Source of the DNA: Streptomyces sparsogenes
GTDB lineage: Bacteria; Actinomycetota; Actinomycetes; Streptomycetales; Streptomycetaceae
DNA length: 54,175 nt
Direction: 5' to 3'
Assembly: GCF_001704635.1 (NCBI RefSeq)
Contig: NZ_MAXF01000098.1
Coordinates: forward strand, 1 to 54,175
Notes under the pieces: model-generated
Told to the model about the DNA's origin: nothing
Database searches by the model: none
Seen by the model: only the letters and a program-made list of their open reading frames with translations
Translations under genes and position numbers: made by a program
Shown: positions 1-8,737 of the stretch, piece by piece
How positions within the stretch are numbered: position 1 is the stretch's first letter
Layout of the letters: each line of letters begins with the position of its first letter

Positions 1-1393
1 TGAAGTGCGGGTCGTCCTGGGCGATGCTGCTGGACCAGTAGTCGTAGGACAGGCCGTCCTTGCTGGGCTTGTCCATGTAGCGCAGCGGGGTGCCGTCCCC
101 GTTGATGTCGATCTTCTCGCCCATGAGGTAGTCGCCGGGGTCCTTCGCGTTCTTGGCGTAGAACTCGACGGCCGTGCCGAAGATGTCGGAGGTGGCCTCG
201 TTGAGGCCGCCCGCCTCACCGCTGTACTCGAGCTTCGCGGTCGCGGCGGTCAGGCCGTGGCTCATCTCGTGGCCGGCGACGTCGAGCTGGGTGAGCGGCT
301 TCTTGTTGCCCTCGCCGTCGCCGTACGTCATGCAGAAGCAGTCGTCGTCCCAGAAGGCGTTGACGTACTCGTTGCCGAAGTGGACGCGCGAGTAGGCGGC
401 CTTGCCGTTGTTCTGGATGCCGTTGCGGCCGAGGACCTTCTTGTAGTAGTCCCAGGTCTTGGCGGCGCCGTAGTGGGCGTCGACGGCGGCGGTCTGGGCG
501 ATGGTCGGCTTGCCGTTGCCCCAGACGTCGTCGGCGTCCAGGAACTTCGACCCCTTGCCCTCTTCGGCGTGCTTGAGGTTGTAGGTCATGTGGCCGCCGC
601 GGGCGGTGTCCTTGAGCAGGTACTGGCTGCCGCTCTTGGTGGAGCCGACGGTGACCTTGCCGTTGTGCTGGCCGTTGCCGGTGCCGTTCTGGACGGCCTG
701 GTACTGGTACAGCTTCTTGCCGGTGTCGGCGTCGGTGATGACGTGCAGCTTGCTGGGGGTGCCGTCCTCCTGGAAGCCGCCGACGACGGTCTCGTACGCG
801 AGGACGGGCTTGCCACTGGCGGCCCAGATGACCTTGCGGGCGCTGCCGGTGGTGTCCGACTTGGCGCCGGCCTCGGCCTTGGCGGCCCGTACGGCGGTCC
901 GCTCGGCGCCGGACGGGGTGATCGCGGCCTGGGTGTCGGCGACCTTGATGGTGGCCTCGGTGGCCTTGGTGACCTCCTGGACCGTGCCGCTCGCCGACTT
1001 GTGGACGACCAGGTCGCCGCCGAGCACCGGCAGCCCGTCGTAGGTCCGCTCGTAGCGGGTGTGGACGGTGCCGTCCGCGTCCTTGATGACGTCCCGTACG
1101 ACCAGCTTCTCCTTGGCGCCGAGCCCGAGGGAGCGGGCGGTGGCGGCCGTGGTGGCGTCGGCCTCGCGCAGCAGCTCAGCGCGGACGGAGGGGGAGAGCG
1201 CGAGGGACGGGGCGCCGGCCGCGGTGGGCGGCGGGGTGGCCGCGCCCGCGGTGCCGGCGGTGAAGGTGGCCGCGATCAGGGCTCCGGTGAGCGTCGCCGC
1301 CCCCGCGGCGACGACGGTACGGGAGCGCCTGCGCGCGGTGGCGCGGGATATCGGGGAGGTGCTCGATCTGCCGGAGGTCGATCCTTGCGTCAC
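1..1393 (-). CDS. Secreted neutral zinc metalloprotease, M4 (thermolysin) family, 3' end cut by window edge
   Basis: Extracellular endopeptidase made as a preproenzyme. The GTG start at 1393 follows AGGAG. A basic, hydrophobic N-terminus ending in an Ala-rich stretch looks like a Sec signal. An FTP/PepSY-type propeptide follows (GLGAKEKLVVRDVIKDADG), then the M4 catalytic domain. The zinc motif is HEMSH at about residues 375-379 (DNA 257-271), and the third ligand lies in GGLNEATSD. The C-terminal M4 helical domain begins but runs off the window at position 1. It is the first of three tandem paralogues. Unlike the other two it has Ser rather than Thr in the HExxH box and lacks one conserved Ala before it, so it has diverged from them. 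Family assignment is firm; substrate preference cannot be read. Confidence 0.95.
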   Translation of the reverse strand, partial: MTQGSTSGRSSTSPISRATARRRSRTVVAAGAATLTGALIAATFTAGTAGAATPPPTAAGAPSLALSPSVRAELLREADATTAATARSLGLGAKEKLVVRDVIKDADGTVHTRYERTYDGLPVLGGDLVVHKSASGTVQEVTKATEATIKVADTQAAITPSGAERTAVRAAKAEAGAKSDTTGSARKVIWAASGKPVLAYETVVGGFQEDGTPSKLHVITDADTGKKLYQYQAVQNGTGNGQHNGKVTVGSTKSGSQYLLKDTARGGHMTYNLKHAEEGKGSKFLDADDVWGNGKPTIAQTAAVDAHYGAAKTWDYYKKVLGRNGIQNNGKAAYSRVHFGNEYVNAFWDDDCFCMTYGDGEGNKKPLTQLDVAGHEMSHGLTAATAKLEYSGEAGGLNEATSDIFGTAVEFYAKNAKDPGDYLMGEKIDINGDGTPLRYMDKPSKDGLSYDYWSSSIAQDDPHF

Positions 1394-1446
1394 GTTGTCT
1401 CCTGTTGCTGTGGGGTGCCGGGCGCCGATGTGGCCGCCCGGCGGAA

Positions 1447-1511
1447 CAAGGTGCGGAAACATGACGGTGCCCGGGAACGGGCCCCGGGCACCGGCTATGT
1501 GGTGCACCTTG
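1447..1511 (-). terminator. Nested hairpin between the first two protease genes
   Basis: The inner stem pairs CGGTGCCCGGG (1465-1475) with CCCGGGCACCG (1483-1493). An outer stem pairs CAAGGTGC (1447-1454) with GCACCTTG (1504-1511). It lies 12 nt beyond the stop of the upstream minus-strand protease, so a terminator or 3' stabiliser is likely. There is no U-run. Confidence 0.65.
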
Positions 1512-1523
1512 TCTGATGCGTTT

Positions 1524-3224
1524 TTACGCCGTGACGTTCACTCCGGCCCACGCCGAATTCACGCCTTTGTACTCGGCGCTGTCCGCGCCGTACAGGTCGC
1601 TCGCGGCCTTCAGCGTGGCCTCGCGCGCGGCGTGGTAGTCGGTGGTGGAGGTGAAGTACGTGGTGAGCGCCTTGAACCAGATCTTCTCGGCCTTGTCGCG
1701 GCCGATGCCCTCGACCTTCGAGCCGTCGGCGGTCGGGCTGTCGTACGTGACGCCGCCCACCTCCTTGGCGCCGCTGCCCTCCGACAGCAGGTAGAAGAAG
1801 TGGTTGGCGACGCCGGAGGAGTAGTGGACGTCCAGGTCGCCGACGCCGTCGGACCAGTTGTCCGCGGAGCCGCCGTCCTTGCTGGGCTTGTCCATGTAGC
1901 GCAGCGGGGTGCCGTCGCCGTTGATGTCGATCTTCTCGCCGACCAGGTAGTCGCCGGGGTCGCTCGCGTTCTTGGCGTTGAACTCCACGGCGGCGGCGAA
2001 GATGTCGGAGGTGGCCTCGTTGAGGCCGCCGGACTCGCCGCTGTACTCCAGCCCGGCGGTGGCGGAGGTGACGCCGTGGGTCATCTCGTGGGCCGCGACG
2101 TCGATCGAGGTGAGCGGGGCCTTGTCGTCCTGGCCGTCGCCGTACGTCATGCAGAAGCAGCTGTCGTCCCAGAACGCGTTGACGTAGCCGTGGCCGTAGT
2201 GGACCCGCGAGTACGCGCCCTTGCCGTCGCCCGCGATGCCGTCGCGGCCGTGCACGTTCTTGTAGTAGTCCCAGGTGAGGGCGGCGCCGTAGTGGGCGTC
2301 GACGGCCGCGGTCTGCGGGTCGTCGGCCTTTCCGGTGCCCCAGGTGTCGTCGTCGTCCGCGAAGGCCGCGCCCTCGCCGGACTCGGCGCCCTTGAGGTCG
2401 GTGGTCCGGTGGCCGCCGCGGTCGGCGTCGGTCAGGGTGTAGCCGCTGCCGTCCTTGGCGGTGCCGAGCTCCACCGTGCCGCTGTACTGGCTGGTGCCGC
2501 TGCCGGTCTCGATGCCCTGGTACTCGTACAGCTTCTCGCCGGTGGCCGCGTCGGTGATGACGTGCAGCCGGTTGGGGGTGCCGTCCTTCTGCACGCCGCC
2601 GACGACGGTGTCGTACGCGAGGACGGGCTTGCCGCCGGCGGCCCAGATCACCTTGCGCGGGGCGCCGTCGGCGGTGGCGTGCCGGGCGTCGTCCGCCCGG
2701 GCGCGCTTGACCGCGGCCCGCGCGGCGGAGGCCGGGGTCACCTCGGCGGTCGTGGAGGGGACCGCGATGGTGGCCTTGACCGCCTTGGTGACGCCCTTGA
2801 CGGTGCCGCGGGGGCTCGTGTGGACGACGAGGTCGCCGCCGAGGACGGGCAGGCCGTCGTAGGTGCGCTCGTAGCGGGTGTGGACGGTGCCGTCGGCGTC
2901 CTTCACGACGTCCTTGACGACCAGCTTCTCCTTGGCGCCGAGGCCCAGCGCCTTGGCGGTGGCGGCCTTGGCGGTGTCGGCGTCGCGCAGCAGCTGGGCG
3001 CGGGCCGGGGCGGTGAGGACGGCGGGCCGCGCGCCGGCTGTGGCGCCGTCGCCCGTGGTGGCCGCGCCGGTGGTCGCGGCGCCGGCCTGGCCGGCGGTGA
3101 CGCCGGTGGCCAGCAGGGCCGCCACCACCATCGCGGCACCGGCGGCGGACGCCGCGCGGCGCTTGCCGCGGCCGTGCGCGGGGGAATGCGTGGGGGAAAC
3201 GGGCAGGTTCGAGGTCTTGCTCAC
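1524..3224 (-). CDS. Secreted neutral zinc metalloprotease, M4 family
   Basis: Complete 566-aa preproprotease. The GTG start at 3224 (VSKTSNLPV) has AGGAG upstream; longer in-frame starts have no better site. Domains in order are: signal peptide (basic GRGKRR, hydrophobic core, AGAA region), FTP propeptide (LGLGAKEKLVVKDV), PepSY, then the M4 peptidase with HEMTH at 379-383 (DNA 2076-2090) and GGLNEATSD carrying the third zinc ligand, and the M4 C-terminal helical domain ending SAWAGVNVTA. There is no appended domain. It is flanked by paralogues on the same strand, but hairpins separate the genes, so they are probably independent transcription units. It probably degrades extracellular protein. 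Assignment is firm. Confidence 0.96.
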   Translation of the reverse strand: MSKTSNLPVSPTHSPAHGRGKRRAASAAGAAMVVAALLATGVTAGQAGAATTGAATTGDGATAGARPAVLTAPARAQLLRDADTAKAATAKALGLGAKEKLVVKDVVKDADGTVHTRYERTYDGLPVLGGDLVVHTSPRGTVKGVTKAVKATIAVPSTTAEVTPASAARAAVKRARADDARHATADGAPRKVIWAAGGKPVLAYDTVVGGVQKDGTPNRLHVITDAATGEKLYEYQGIETGSGTSQYSGTVELGTAKDGSGYTLTDADRGGHRTTDLKGAESGEGAAFADDDDTWGTGKADDPQTAAVDAHYGAALTWDYYKNVHGRDGIAGDGKGAYSRVHYGHGYVNAFWDDSCFCMTYGDGQDDKAPLTSIDVAAHEMTHGVTSATAGLEYSGESGGLNEATSDIFAAAVEFNAKNASDPGDYLVGEKIDINGDGTPLRYMDKPSKDGGSADNWSDGVGDLDVHYSSGVANHFFYLLSEGSGAKEVGGVTYDSPTADGSKVEGIGRDKAEKIWFKALTTYFTSTTDYHAAREATLKAASDLYGADSAEYKGVNSAWAGVNVTA

Positions 3225-3439
3225 GCGAACTCCTCGTTGCTGTGGGGGGTCAGGACCGGGCGGCGGGGAAGAGCCGCCCGGGCCTGAACAAGAGGTGCGG
3301 ATGCGATCGCGTGGGCAGACTGTCATACAAGGCGCGTACATGTCACGGGGATCGGCGCAGGTGGGCGGGAAAATGTTCGTTTAGCGTTGATCAATTTTCG
3401 GAATGCGGAACGTTTTTGGGTGGCTCCGGACGGCACATG
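3225..3439 (-). promoter_or_regulatory. Promoter/leader region of the middle M4 protease
   Basis: A 215-nt non-coding stretch, AT-richer than its surroundings around 3370-3410. It contains ACATGTCA at 3338-3345; the same core (TGACATGT, about 6109-6116) occurs upstream of the third protease, so a shared regulator is possible. No start point can be fixed from sequence alone. Confidence 0.35.
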
Positions 3440-3480
3440 AGGCGCCGCCAGGGGGAGTCGGGTCACCCCTGGCGGCGCCT
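3440..3480 (-). terminator. Strong 15-bp stem downstream of the M4/P-domain protease
   Basis: AGGCGCCGCCAGGGG (3440-3454) pairs perfectly with CCCCTGGCGGCGCCT (3466-3480) around an 11-nt loop. It lies about 70 nt past the stop codon of the third protease on the minus strand. Confidence 0.75.
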
Positions 3481-3485
3481 GTCCA

Positions 3486-3550
3486 TGGCCGGATTACCTG
3501 GCCGGATTGCCTGGTCGGATTACCCGGCCGGATTGCCTGGCCGGATTGCT
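3486..3550. repeat. Five tandem 13-bp repeats of TGGCCGGATTRCC
   Basis: Units start at 3486, 3499, 3512, 3525 and 3538, with one or two substitutions each. The array ends exactly at the stop codon (3550-3552) of the protease and lies between that stop and the terminator hairpin. Confidence 0.85.
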
Positions 3551-5868
3551 CAGAAGGTCAGCTTCCAGCTGTTGATGTAGCCGGTGTCCTGCGCGTAGAC
3601 GTCCTGCACCCGCAGCTTCCAGGTGCCGACGGCCTGTTCGGAGGAGGCGTCGACGGTGTAGGTCGTCTTCACGTTGTCCGCCGAGTCCAGGGAGCTGGAG
3701 TTCTTGAGCCGGTAGGCCGTACCGTCCGGCGCCACCAGGTCGATCACCAGGTCGCCGCGGTAGGTGTGCACGATGTCCACGCCCACCTGAAGGTTGGACG
3801 GCGCGTTGCCGGCCCGGCTCACCGTGATCGGGGAGGTGACCGCGGCCCCCGCGTCGGGGATGGCGACGTCCGTGGTGTTCTCGAAGACGTTGCCGCCGGT
3901 GGTGTTCACCGTCCAGGTGAAGGAGGCCGTGGCCGACTTGCCGGCCGAGTCGGTCACGGTGACCGTCACGGTGCCGGATCCGGTGGTGGTCGGGGTGCCG
4001 GAGATCAGACCGGTCGAGGAGTTGATCGACAGCCCGGCGGGCAGCCCGGAGGCGGCGTAGGTGAGCGCGCCCGGGTTGGAGCTGGTCGCCGTGATCTGCA
4101 GGCTGACGGCCTGGTTGACGATGCTGGTCTGGTCACCGGGCGGGGTGATGGAGACACCCTCGACGATCCGCGACCCGACGTTGACCGCCGCCCAGGTGTT
4201 GGCCACCGTGTTGTACTCGGGGCTGGCCTGGCCGAACAGCTCGCCCGCCGCCCACAGGGTGGCGTCCCGCGCCCCCGCGTAGTTGGTGTTGGACGTCATG
4301 CGCTGGGTGAGCGCCTTGAACCAGATCTTCTCGGCGTTGGCCCGCCCGATCCCGGGGACCGGCAGGTTGTCGTAGGTCGGGCTGTTGTAGCTGACCCCGT
4401 TGATCACCTTCGCGCCGCTGCCCTCGGACAGCAGGTAGAAGAAGTGGTTGGCGATGCCGGAGGAGTAGTGCACATCGACGCCGCCGACCCCGGAGTACCA
4501 GTTGTCCTTGGACGCCCCGTCCTTGCTGGGCTTGTCCTGGTAGCGCAGCGGGGTGCCGTCGCCGTTGATGTCGATCTTCTCGCCGACCAGGTAGTCGCCC
4601 TGGTCGCTCGCGTTGGCGGCGTTGAACTCGACGGCGGCGGCGAAGATGTCCGAGGTCGCCTCGTTGAGGCCGCCGGACTCCCCGCTGTAGGTGAGGTTGG
4701 CGGTCGCGGAGGTGACGCCGTGGGTCATCTCGTGGGCCGCGACGTCGATCGAGGTGAGCGGCTTGGCGTTGCCCGAGCCGTCGCCGTACGTCATGCAGAA
4801 GCAGGAGTCCTGCCAGAAGGCGTTGACGTAGTTGCTGCTGTAGTGGACCCGGGAGTACGCCCCGACACCGTCGCCCCTGATGCCGGTGCGGCCGTGCACA
4901 TTCTTGTAGTAGTCCCAGGTCAGCGCGGCGCCGTAGTGCGCGTCCACACCGGCGGTCGCGGCGTCCCCGGTCGTCCCGTTGCCCCAGACGTCGTCGGCGT
5001 CGGTGAACAGCGTGCCGGTCCCCGAGGTGCCCCGGTTGAGGTTGTACGTCTTGTGGCCGCCGCGGCCCGCGTCGGTCAGGTTGTACGAGCCCGAGCCGCC
5101 CGAGGTGCCGAGGGTGACCTGCCCGCTGTACTGGCTGTTGCCGGTGCCCTCCTTGACGCCCTGGAACTCGAAGAGCTTGGCGCCGGTGGTCGCGTCGGTG
5201 ATGACGTGCAGCTCGTTCGGCGTGCCGTCCTCCTGGAGGCCGCCGACGACCGTCTCGTACGCGAGCGTGGGCGTGCCCTTGGCCGCCCAGATCACCTTGC
5301 GCGGCGCCCGCTCGGCCTCCGTTTTCCGCGAGCCCTGCGCGTTCGCCGCCTTCACCGCCGCCTTCTCGGCGGTGGCGGGCGCGACGGTGGCGGTGGTGTC
5401 GGCGACCTTGACCCGCGCCTTGGTCGCCTTGGCGACCGACCGCACGGCGCCGCTCCTGGACTCCTCGACCACCAGGTCGCCGCCGAGGACGGGCAGGCCG
5501 TCGTACGTGCGCTCGTAGCGGGTGTGGAGGGTGCCGTCGGCGTCCTTGGTGACGTCCTTGACGACCAGCTTCTCCTTGGCGCCGAGGCCGAGCGCCTTGG
5601 CGGTGGCGGACTTGTCGGCGTCGGCCGCGCGGATCAGCTCGGCGCGGCGGGCGGGGGACAGCGCCACCGGCAGGGCGCCGGGGTCCGGCTTGGCGAAGGT
5701 GGTGCGGGCGGCCGGGGCCGTGTCGCCCGGGCGGGCGGCCGCGGGGCCGGTCTGCACGCCGACGGCGAGCATGGCCGCCGCCGCGACCAGGGCGCCGGTC
5801 GCGACGGCGCGCCGGCGGGGTGTGTGGGAGGTCGGGGGTCTGTGGGGGCGTTCGGAGGTCGGTCTCAC
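3550..5868 (-). CDS. Secreted M4 metalloprotease with Ig-like and proprotein-convertase P domains
   Basis: 772 aa. The GTG start at 5868 (VRPTSERPH) has AAGGAG 5 nt upstream. Order: signal peptide (about 1-45), FTP and PepSY propeptide (about 70-230), M4 catalytic domain with HEMTH at 379-383 and GGLNEATSD, M4 C-terminal domain to about 565, a putative-Ig (He_PIG-like) domain (GLPAGLSINSSTGLISGTP) and a terminal P domain of about 110 residues (LVIDLVAPDGT, ending INSWKLTF). In related secreted proteases the appended domains aid stability, localisation or substrate binding. It is about 200 residues longer than its middle paralogue because of this tail. Assignment is firm; the role of the tail is inferred. 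Confidence 0.96.
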   Translation of the reverse strand: MRPTSERPHRPPTSHTPRRRAVATGALVAAAAMLAVGVQTGPAAARPGDTAPAARTTFAKPDPGALPVALSPARRAELIRAADADKSATAKALGLGAKEKLVVKDVTKDADGTLHTRYERTYDGLPVLGGDLVVEESRSGAVRSVAKATKARVKVADTTATVAPATAEKAAVKAANAQGSRKTEAERAPRKVIWAAKGTPTLAYETVVGGLQEDGTPNELHVITDATTGAKLFEFQGVKEGTGNSQYSGQVTLGTSGGSGSYNLTDAGRGGHKTYNLNRGTSGTGTLFTDADDVWGNGTTGDAATAGVDAHYGAALTWDYYKNVHGRTGIRGDGVGAYSRVHYSSNYVNAFWQDSCFCMTYGDGSGNAKPLTSIDVAAHEMTHGVTSATANLTYSGESGGLNEATSDIFAAAVEFNAANASDQGDYLVGEKIDINGDGTPLRYQDKPSKDGASKDNWYSGVGGVDVHYSSGIANHFFYLLSEGSGAKVINGVSYNSPTYDNLPVPGIGRANAEKIWFKALTQRMTSNTNYAGARDATLWAAGELFGQASPEYNTVANTWAAVNVGSRIVEGVSITPPGDQTSIVNQAVSLQITATSSNPGALTYAASGLPAGLSINSSTGLISGTPTTTGSGTVTVTVTDSAGKSATASFTWTVNTTGGNVFENTTDVAIPDAGAAVTSPITVSRAGNAPSNLQVGVDIVHTYRGDLVIDLVAPDGTAYRLKNSSSLDSADNVKTTYTVDASSEQAVGTWKLRVQDVYAQDTGYINSWKLTF

Positions 5869-6261
5869 ACTGGCTCCTTCTGCGCTGGCCGCGCGGTGGC
5901 GCGACCGGGTACCACCGGGCGGCCGGGTGAGGCCGTCCGGGCATGGCGAGGCAGAACGCATGGGGGGAACGTGCGAAAGCGGGTGCCGAGGGTGTCGGGG
6001 CCCAGCGGCGAGCTGTGGGGGAGCTGTGCACCGATCGAGGGAAGGGTGCCACCGGTGGACGTGACCTGTCAGGAGCGCGACAAAAACTTGGCCGGAAAGT
6101 GTCCGTTGACATGTGGCGGGTGTTCGGATTTCGGATGCGGGGGCCGGCGTCGGGGCCGGTGGCCGGACCGGTGTCGGCGCGGGTGGCGGGGCCGGTGCCG
6201 GCGCGGGGGCGGGCGGGGGGCGTCGGGAGGGGGCATCGGCGCGCGCCCGTACCATCGCGCC
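5869..6261. promoter_or_regulatory. Divergent intergenic region between the third protease and the DinB-like gene
   Basis: No convincing gene was seen in this 393-nt stretch. The protease-proximal half contains TTGACATGTG around 6108, sharing the TGACATGT core with the leader of the middle protease. Positions about 6130-6230 are a low-complexity G-rich run built on GGCCGGTG and GGCGCGGG units. Confidence 0.4.
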
Positions 6262-6786
6262 ATGCCGACCCCCGTGAACCCCATCGACGAGCCGCCCAGC
6301 ACCCTCACCGACCCCCGCGAGATGCTCGACGCCTACCTCGACTACTACCGCGGCGTCGTCCTCCACAAGCTCGACGGCCTCGGCGAGACCGAGCTGCGCA
6401 CCACCCGACTCCCCTCCGGCTGGACCCCGTTGGAGCTGCTCCACCACCTCACCCACGTCGAACGGCGCTGGCTGCGCTGGGGGTTCCTCGGCGAGCCGGT
6501 GGACGCCCCCTGGGGGGACCGGGGCCCCGACGACCGCTGGCACGTCCCCGAGGACCTGCCGCCGGCGGAGGTCCGGGCGCGCTTCGAGGAGCAGTGCGCC
6601 TGGTCGCGCCGGACCGTGGCCGGCGTCCCCCTCGACCGCCGGGCCCGCCCCGGCGGCCGCTTCGCCACCGAGGCCGAGGCCCCGGCGCTCGGCTGGATCC
6701 TCTTCCACCTGCTGCAGGAGTACGCCCGGCACGCCGGGCAGCTCGACGTCGTCCGGGAGCTGGCCGACGGCACGGTCGGGGAGTGA
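6262..6786 (+). CDS. DinB-like / DUF664 protein
   Basis: 174 aa; ATG at 6262 (MPTPVNPIDEPPS). It has the four-helix DinB/DUF664 pattern: metal-site His in LLHHLTHVERRWL in the first half, and a C-terminal HLLQEYARHAGQLDVVREL helix with further His residues. In the wider superfamily such triads bind a divalent metal and serve thiol transferases such as mycothiol-dependent enzymes, but the substrate here is unknown. It is transcribed toward the ABC exporter genes, which converge on it. Family is confident, reaction is not. Confidence 0.88.
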   Translation: MPTPVNPIDEPPSTLTDPREMLDAYLDYYRGVVLHKLDGLGETELRTTRLPSGWTPLELLHHLTHVERRWLRWGFLGEPVDAPWGDRGPDDRWHVPEDLPPAEVRARFEEQCAWSRRTVAGVPLDRRARPGGRFATEAEAPALGWILFHLLQEYARHAGQLDVVRELADGTVGE

Positions 6787-6835
6787 GCGGGACCCCACGT
6801 GCGTACGGCGCTCGGACGGGGCTGGTACCCGGAGG

Positions 6836-8737
6836 TCAGGCCAGGCTCTCCCGCCACGCCTGGTGCAGCGCCGCGAAGCGGCCCTCGCCCGCGATGAGTT
6901 CCTTCGGCGAGCCGTCCTCGACGATCCGGCCGTCCGCCATCACCAGCACCCGGTCGGCGATCTCCACCGTCGACAGCCGGTGCGCGATGACGACGGCGGT
7001 GCGGCCGTGGAGCACCGTGTGCATGGCGCGCTGCACCGCGCGCTCACCCGGGATGTCGAGCGAGGAGGTCGCCTCGTCCAGGATCAGCACCGAGGGGTCG
7101 GCGAGCAGCGCCCGGGCGAAGGCCACGAGCTGGCGCTGCCCGGCCGAGATCCGCCCGCCGCGCTTGCGCACGTCCGTGTCGTAGCCGTCGGGCAGGGCGG
7201 CGATGAAGTCGTGGGCGCCGATGGCCCTGGCCGCCTGCTCGATGTCGGCGCGGCCGGCGTCGGGGCGGCCGAGGGCGATGTTGTCGGCGACCGTACCGGA
7301 GAACAGGAACGCCTCCTGCGTGACCATCACCACGCCGCGGCGCAGCTCCGGCGTGGCCAGCTCGCGCAGGTCCACGCCGTCGAGCAGGACCCGGCCGTCG
7401 GTGGGGTCGTAGAAGCGGGCGAGCAGCTTGGCGAGTGTGGACTTGCCCGCGCCGGTCGCGCCCACCACGGCCACGGTCTGCCCGGCCGGCAGGGTGAGGT
7501 CGAAGCGGGGCAGCACCTCGCCGCCCGTGCGGTAGGCGAACCGCACGCCGTCGAAGACCACCTCGCGGCCGGGCAGCCCCGAGGAGCGCGGCGGCAGCGG
7601 GCGGGGGTCGGCGGGCTCGGCGACGGAGGGCCGCTGGGCGAGCAGCCCCGCGATCTTCTCCAGGGAGGCGGCCGCGGACTGATAGGAGTTCAGGAACATC
7701 CCCAGGCGGTCGATGGGGTCGTAGAGCCTGCGCAGATAGAGCGCGGCCGCGGCCAGCACGCCCAGCGCCAGGCCCCCCGAGGCCACCCGGTGGGCGCCCC
7801 ACAGGACGATCGCGGCCACCGCCGCGTTGGCGACCATCCGGGAGCTGACCACATAGCGGGCCATCTCCAGGATCGCGTCCCCGTTGATCCGCTCGTGGCG
7901 GTGGTTGAGCTCGTGGAAGTGCGCGTCGTTGACCCGCTCCCGGCGGAAGGCCTGCACCGGCCGGATGCCGTTCATGGTCTCGGCGAACTTGACGATGACC
8001 GCGGCGGTGGCCGTGGACCGCTTGCGGTAGACGCGCATCGAGCGGCGCTGGAAGGAGCGGACCAGGAGGTACAGCGGCCAGAAGGAGAGCAGGGCCGCGG
8101 CGCCCAGACCCCAGTCCAGGTACAGCAGCGTCACGGAGATGTACACGCCGGCGAGCGCGACGCCGAGCAGCTCCTCAAGGCCCTCGTTGAGCAGCTCGCG
8201 CAGCGACTCGACGTCCGTGGTGGCGCGCGAGATCAGCCGGCCGGAGGTGTAGCGCTCGTGGAAGTCCACGCTGAGCGCCTGGGCGTGGCGGAAGATCCTG
8301 CCCCGCAGATCCAGCAGCACGTCCTGGCTGATCCGGGCGGAGGTGCGGATGAAGGCGTACTGCAGCGCCCCGGAGGCGAGCGCGCAGCCGAGGTAGGCGG
8401 CGGCCACGGCGACGAGGGGGCCGTGGCCGCCGTCGCGCAGGGCGGGCACGGCGGTGTCGATGGCGTACGCGACGAGCAGCGGGCCGGCCTGCACCGCGGC
8501 CTGCTGCAGGAGCAGCAGGACGGCCGCCACCCAGACCCGGCGGCGGCGCGGGGAGAGCAGCGAGCGCAGCAGGGCGAGGGAGGCGCCCTTCGGGGCGGGC
8601 AGCACGTCCCGGTCGAAGGGGTCGCCGTCCGGCGCCGCCCCGGGTGCGCCGGAGGCCCCGGCCCTGGCGCTCTCGGCGTCCTTGGCGTCGGTGCCGGTGC
8701 CGGTGCCCTTGCCGGGGCCGGTCGCGGTCTGGGTCAT
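6836..8737 (-). CDS. ABC exporter half-transporter (TMD-NBD), partner B
   Basis: 633 aa; ATG at 8737 after GGGAGGAG. An N-terminal hydrophilic tail is followed by a six-helix type-I exporter membrane domain (about 60-340) and an ATPase domain. Walker A is GATGAGKST, the signature is the unusual ISAGQRQ instead of LSGGQ, Walker B is LILDEATSSLD with the normal catalytic Glu, and the switch His is in VVIAHRLSTV. Its start overlaps the stop of the upstream half-transporter by ATGA, so the two are co-translated and probably form a heterodimer. It is of the multidrug/lipid exporter type; the substrate cannot be told. Confidence 0.95.
   Translation of the reverse strand: MTQTATGPGKGTGTGTDAKDAESARAGASGAPGAAPDGDPFDRDVLPAPKGASLALLRSLLSPRRRRVWVAAVLLLLQQAAVQAGPLLVAYAIDTAVPALRDGGHGPLVAVAAAYLGCALASGALQYAFIRTSARISQDVLLDLRGRIFRHAQALSVDFHERYTSGRLISRATTDVESLRELLNEGLEELLGVALAGVYISVTLLYLDWGLGAAALLSFWPLYLLVRSFQRRSMRVYRKRSTATAAVIVKFAETMNGIRPVQAFRRERVNDAHFHELNHRHERINGDAILEMARYVVSSRMVANAAVAAIVLWGAHRVASGGLALGVLAAAALYLRRLYDPIDRLGMFLNSYQSAAASLEKIAGLLAQRPSVAEPADPRPLPPRSSGLPGREVVFDGVRFAYRTGGEVLPRFDLTLPAGQTVAVVGATGAGKSTLAKLLARFYDPTDGRVLLDGVDLRELATPELRRGVVMVTQEAFLFSGTVADNIALGRPDAGRADIEQAARAIGAHDFIAALPDGYDTDVRKRGGRISAGQRQLVAFARALLADPSVLILDEATSSLDIPGERAVQRAMHTVLHGRTAVVIAHRLSTVEIADRVLVMADGRIVEDGSPKELIAGEGRFAALHQAWRESLA

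Noticed and set aside
5..6786. Long plus-strand reading frames over the protease genes, up to 1127 residues
   Set aside because: They are Gly/Val/Arg-rich mirror frames of GC-rich minus-strand genes; the minus strand has signal peptides, zinc motifs and ribosome sites. Only the last 174 codons on the plus strand (from 6262) are real.
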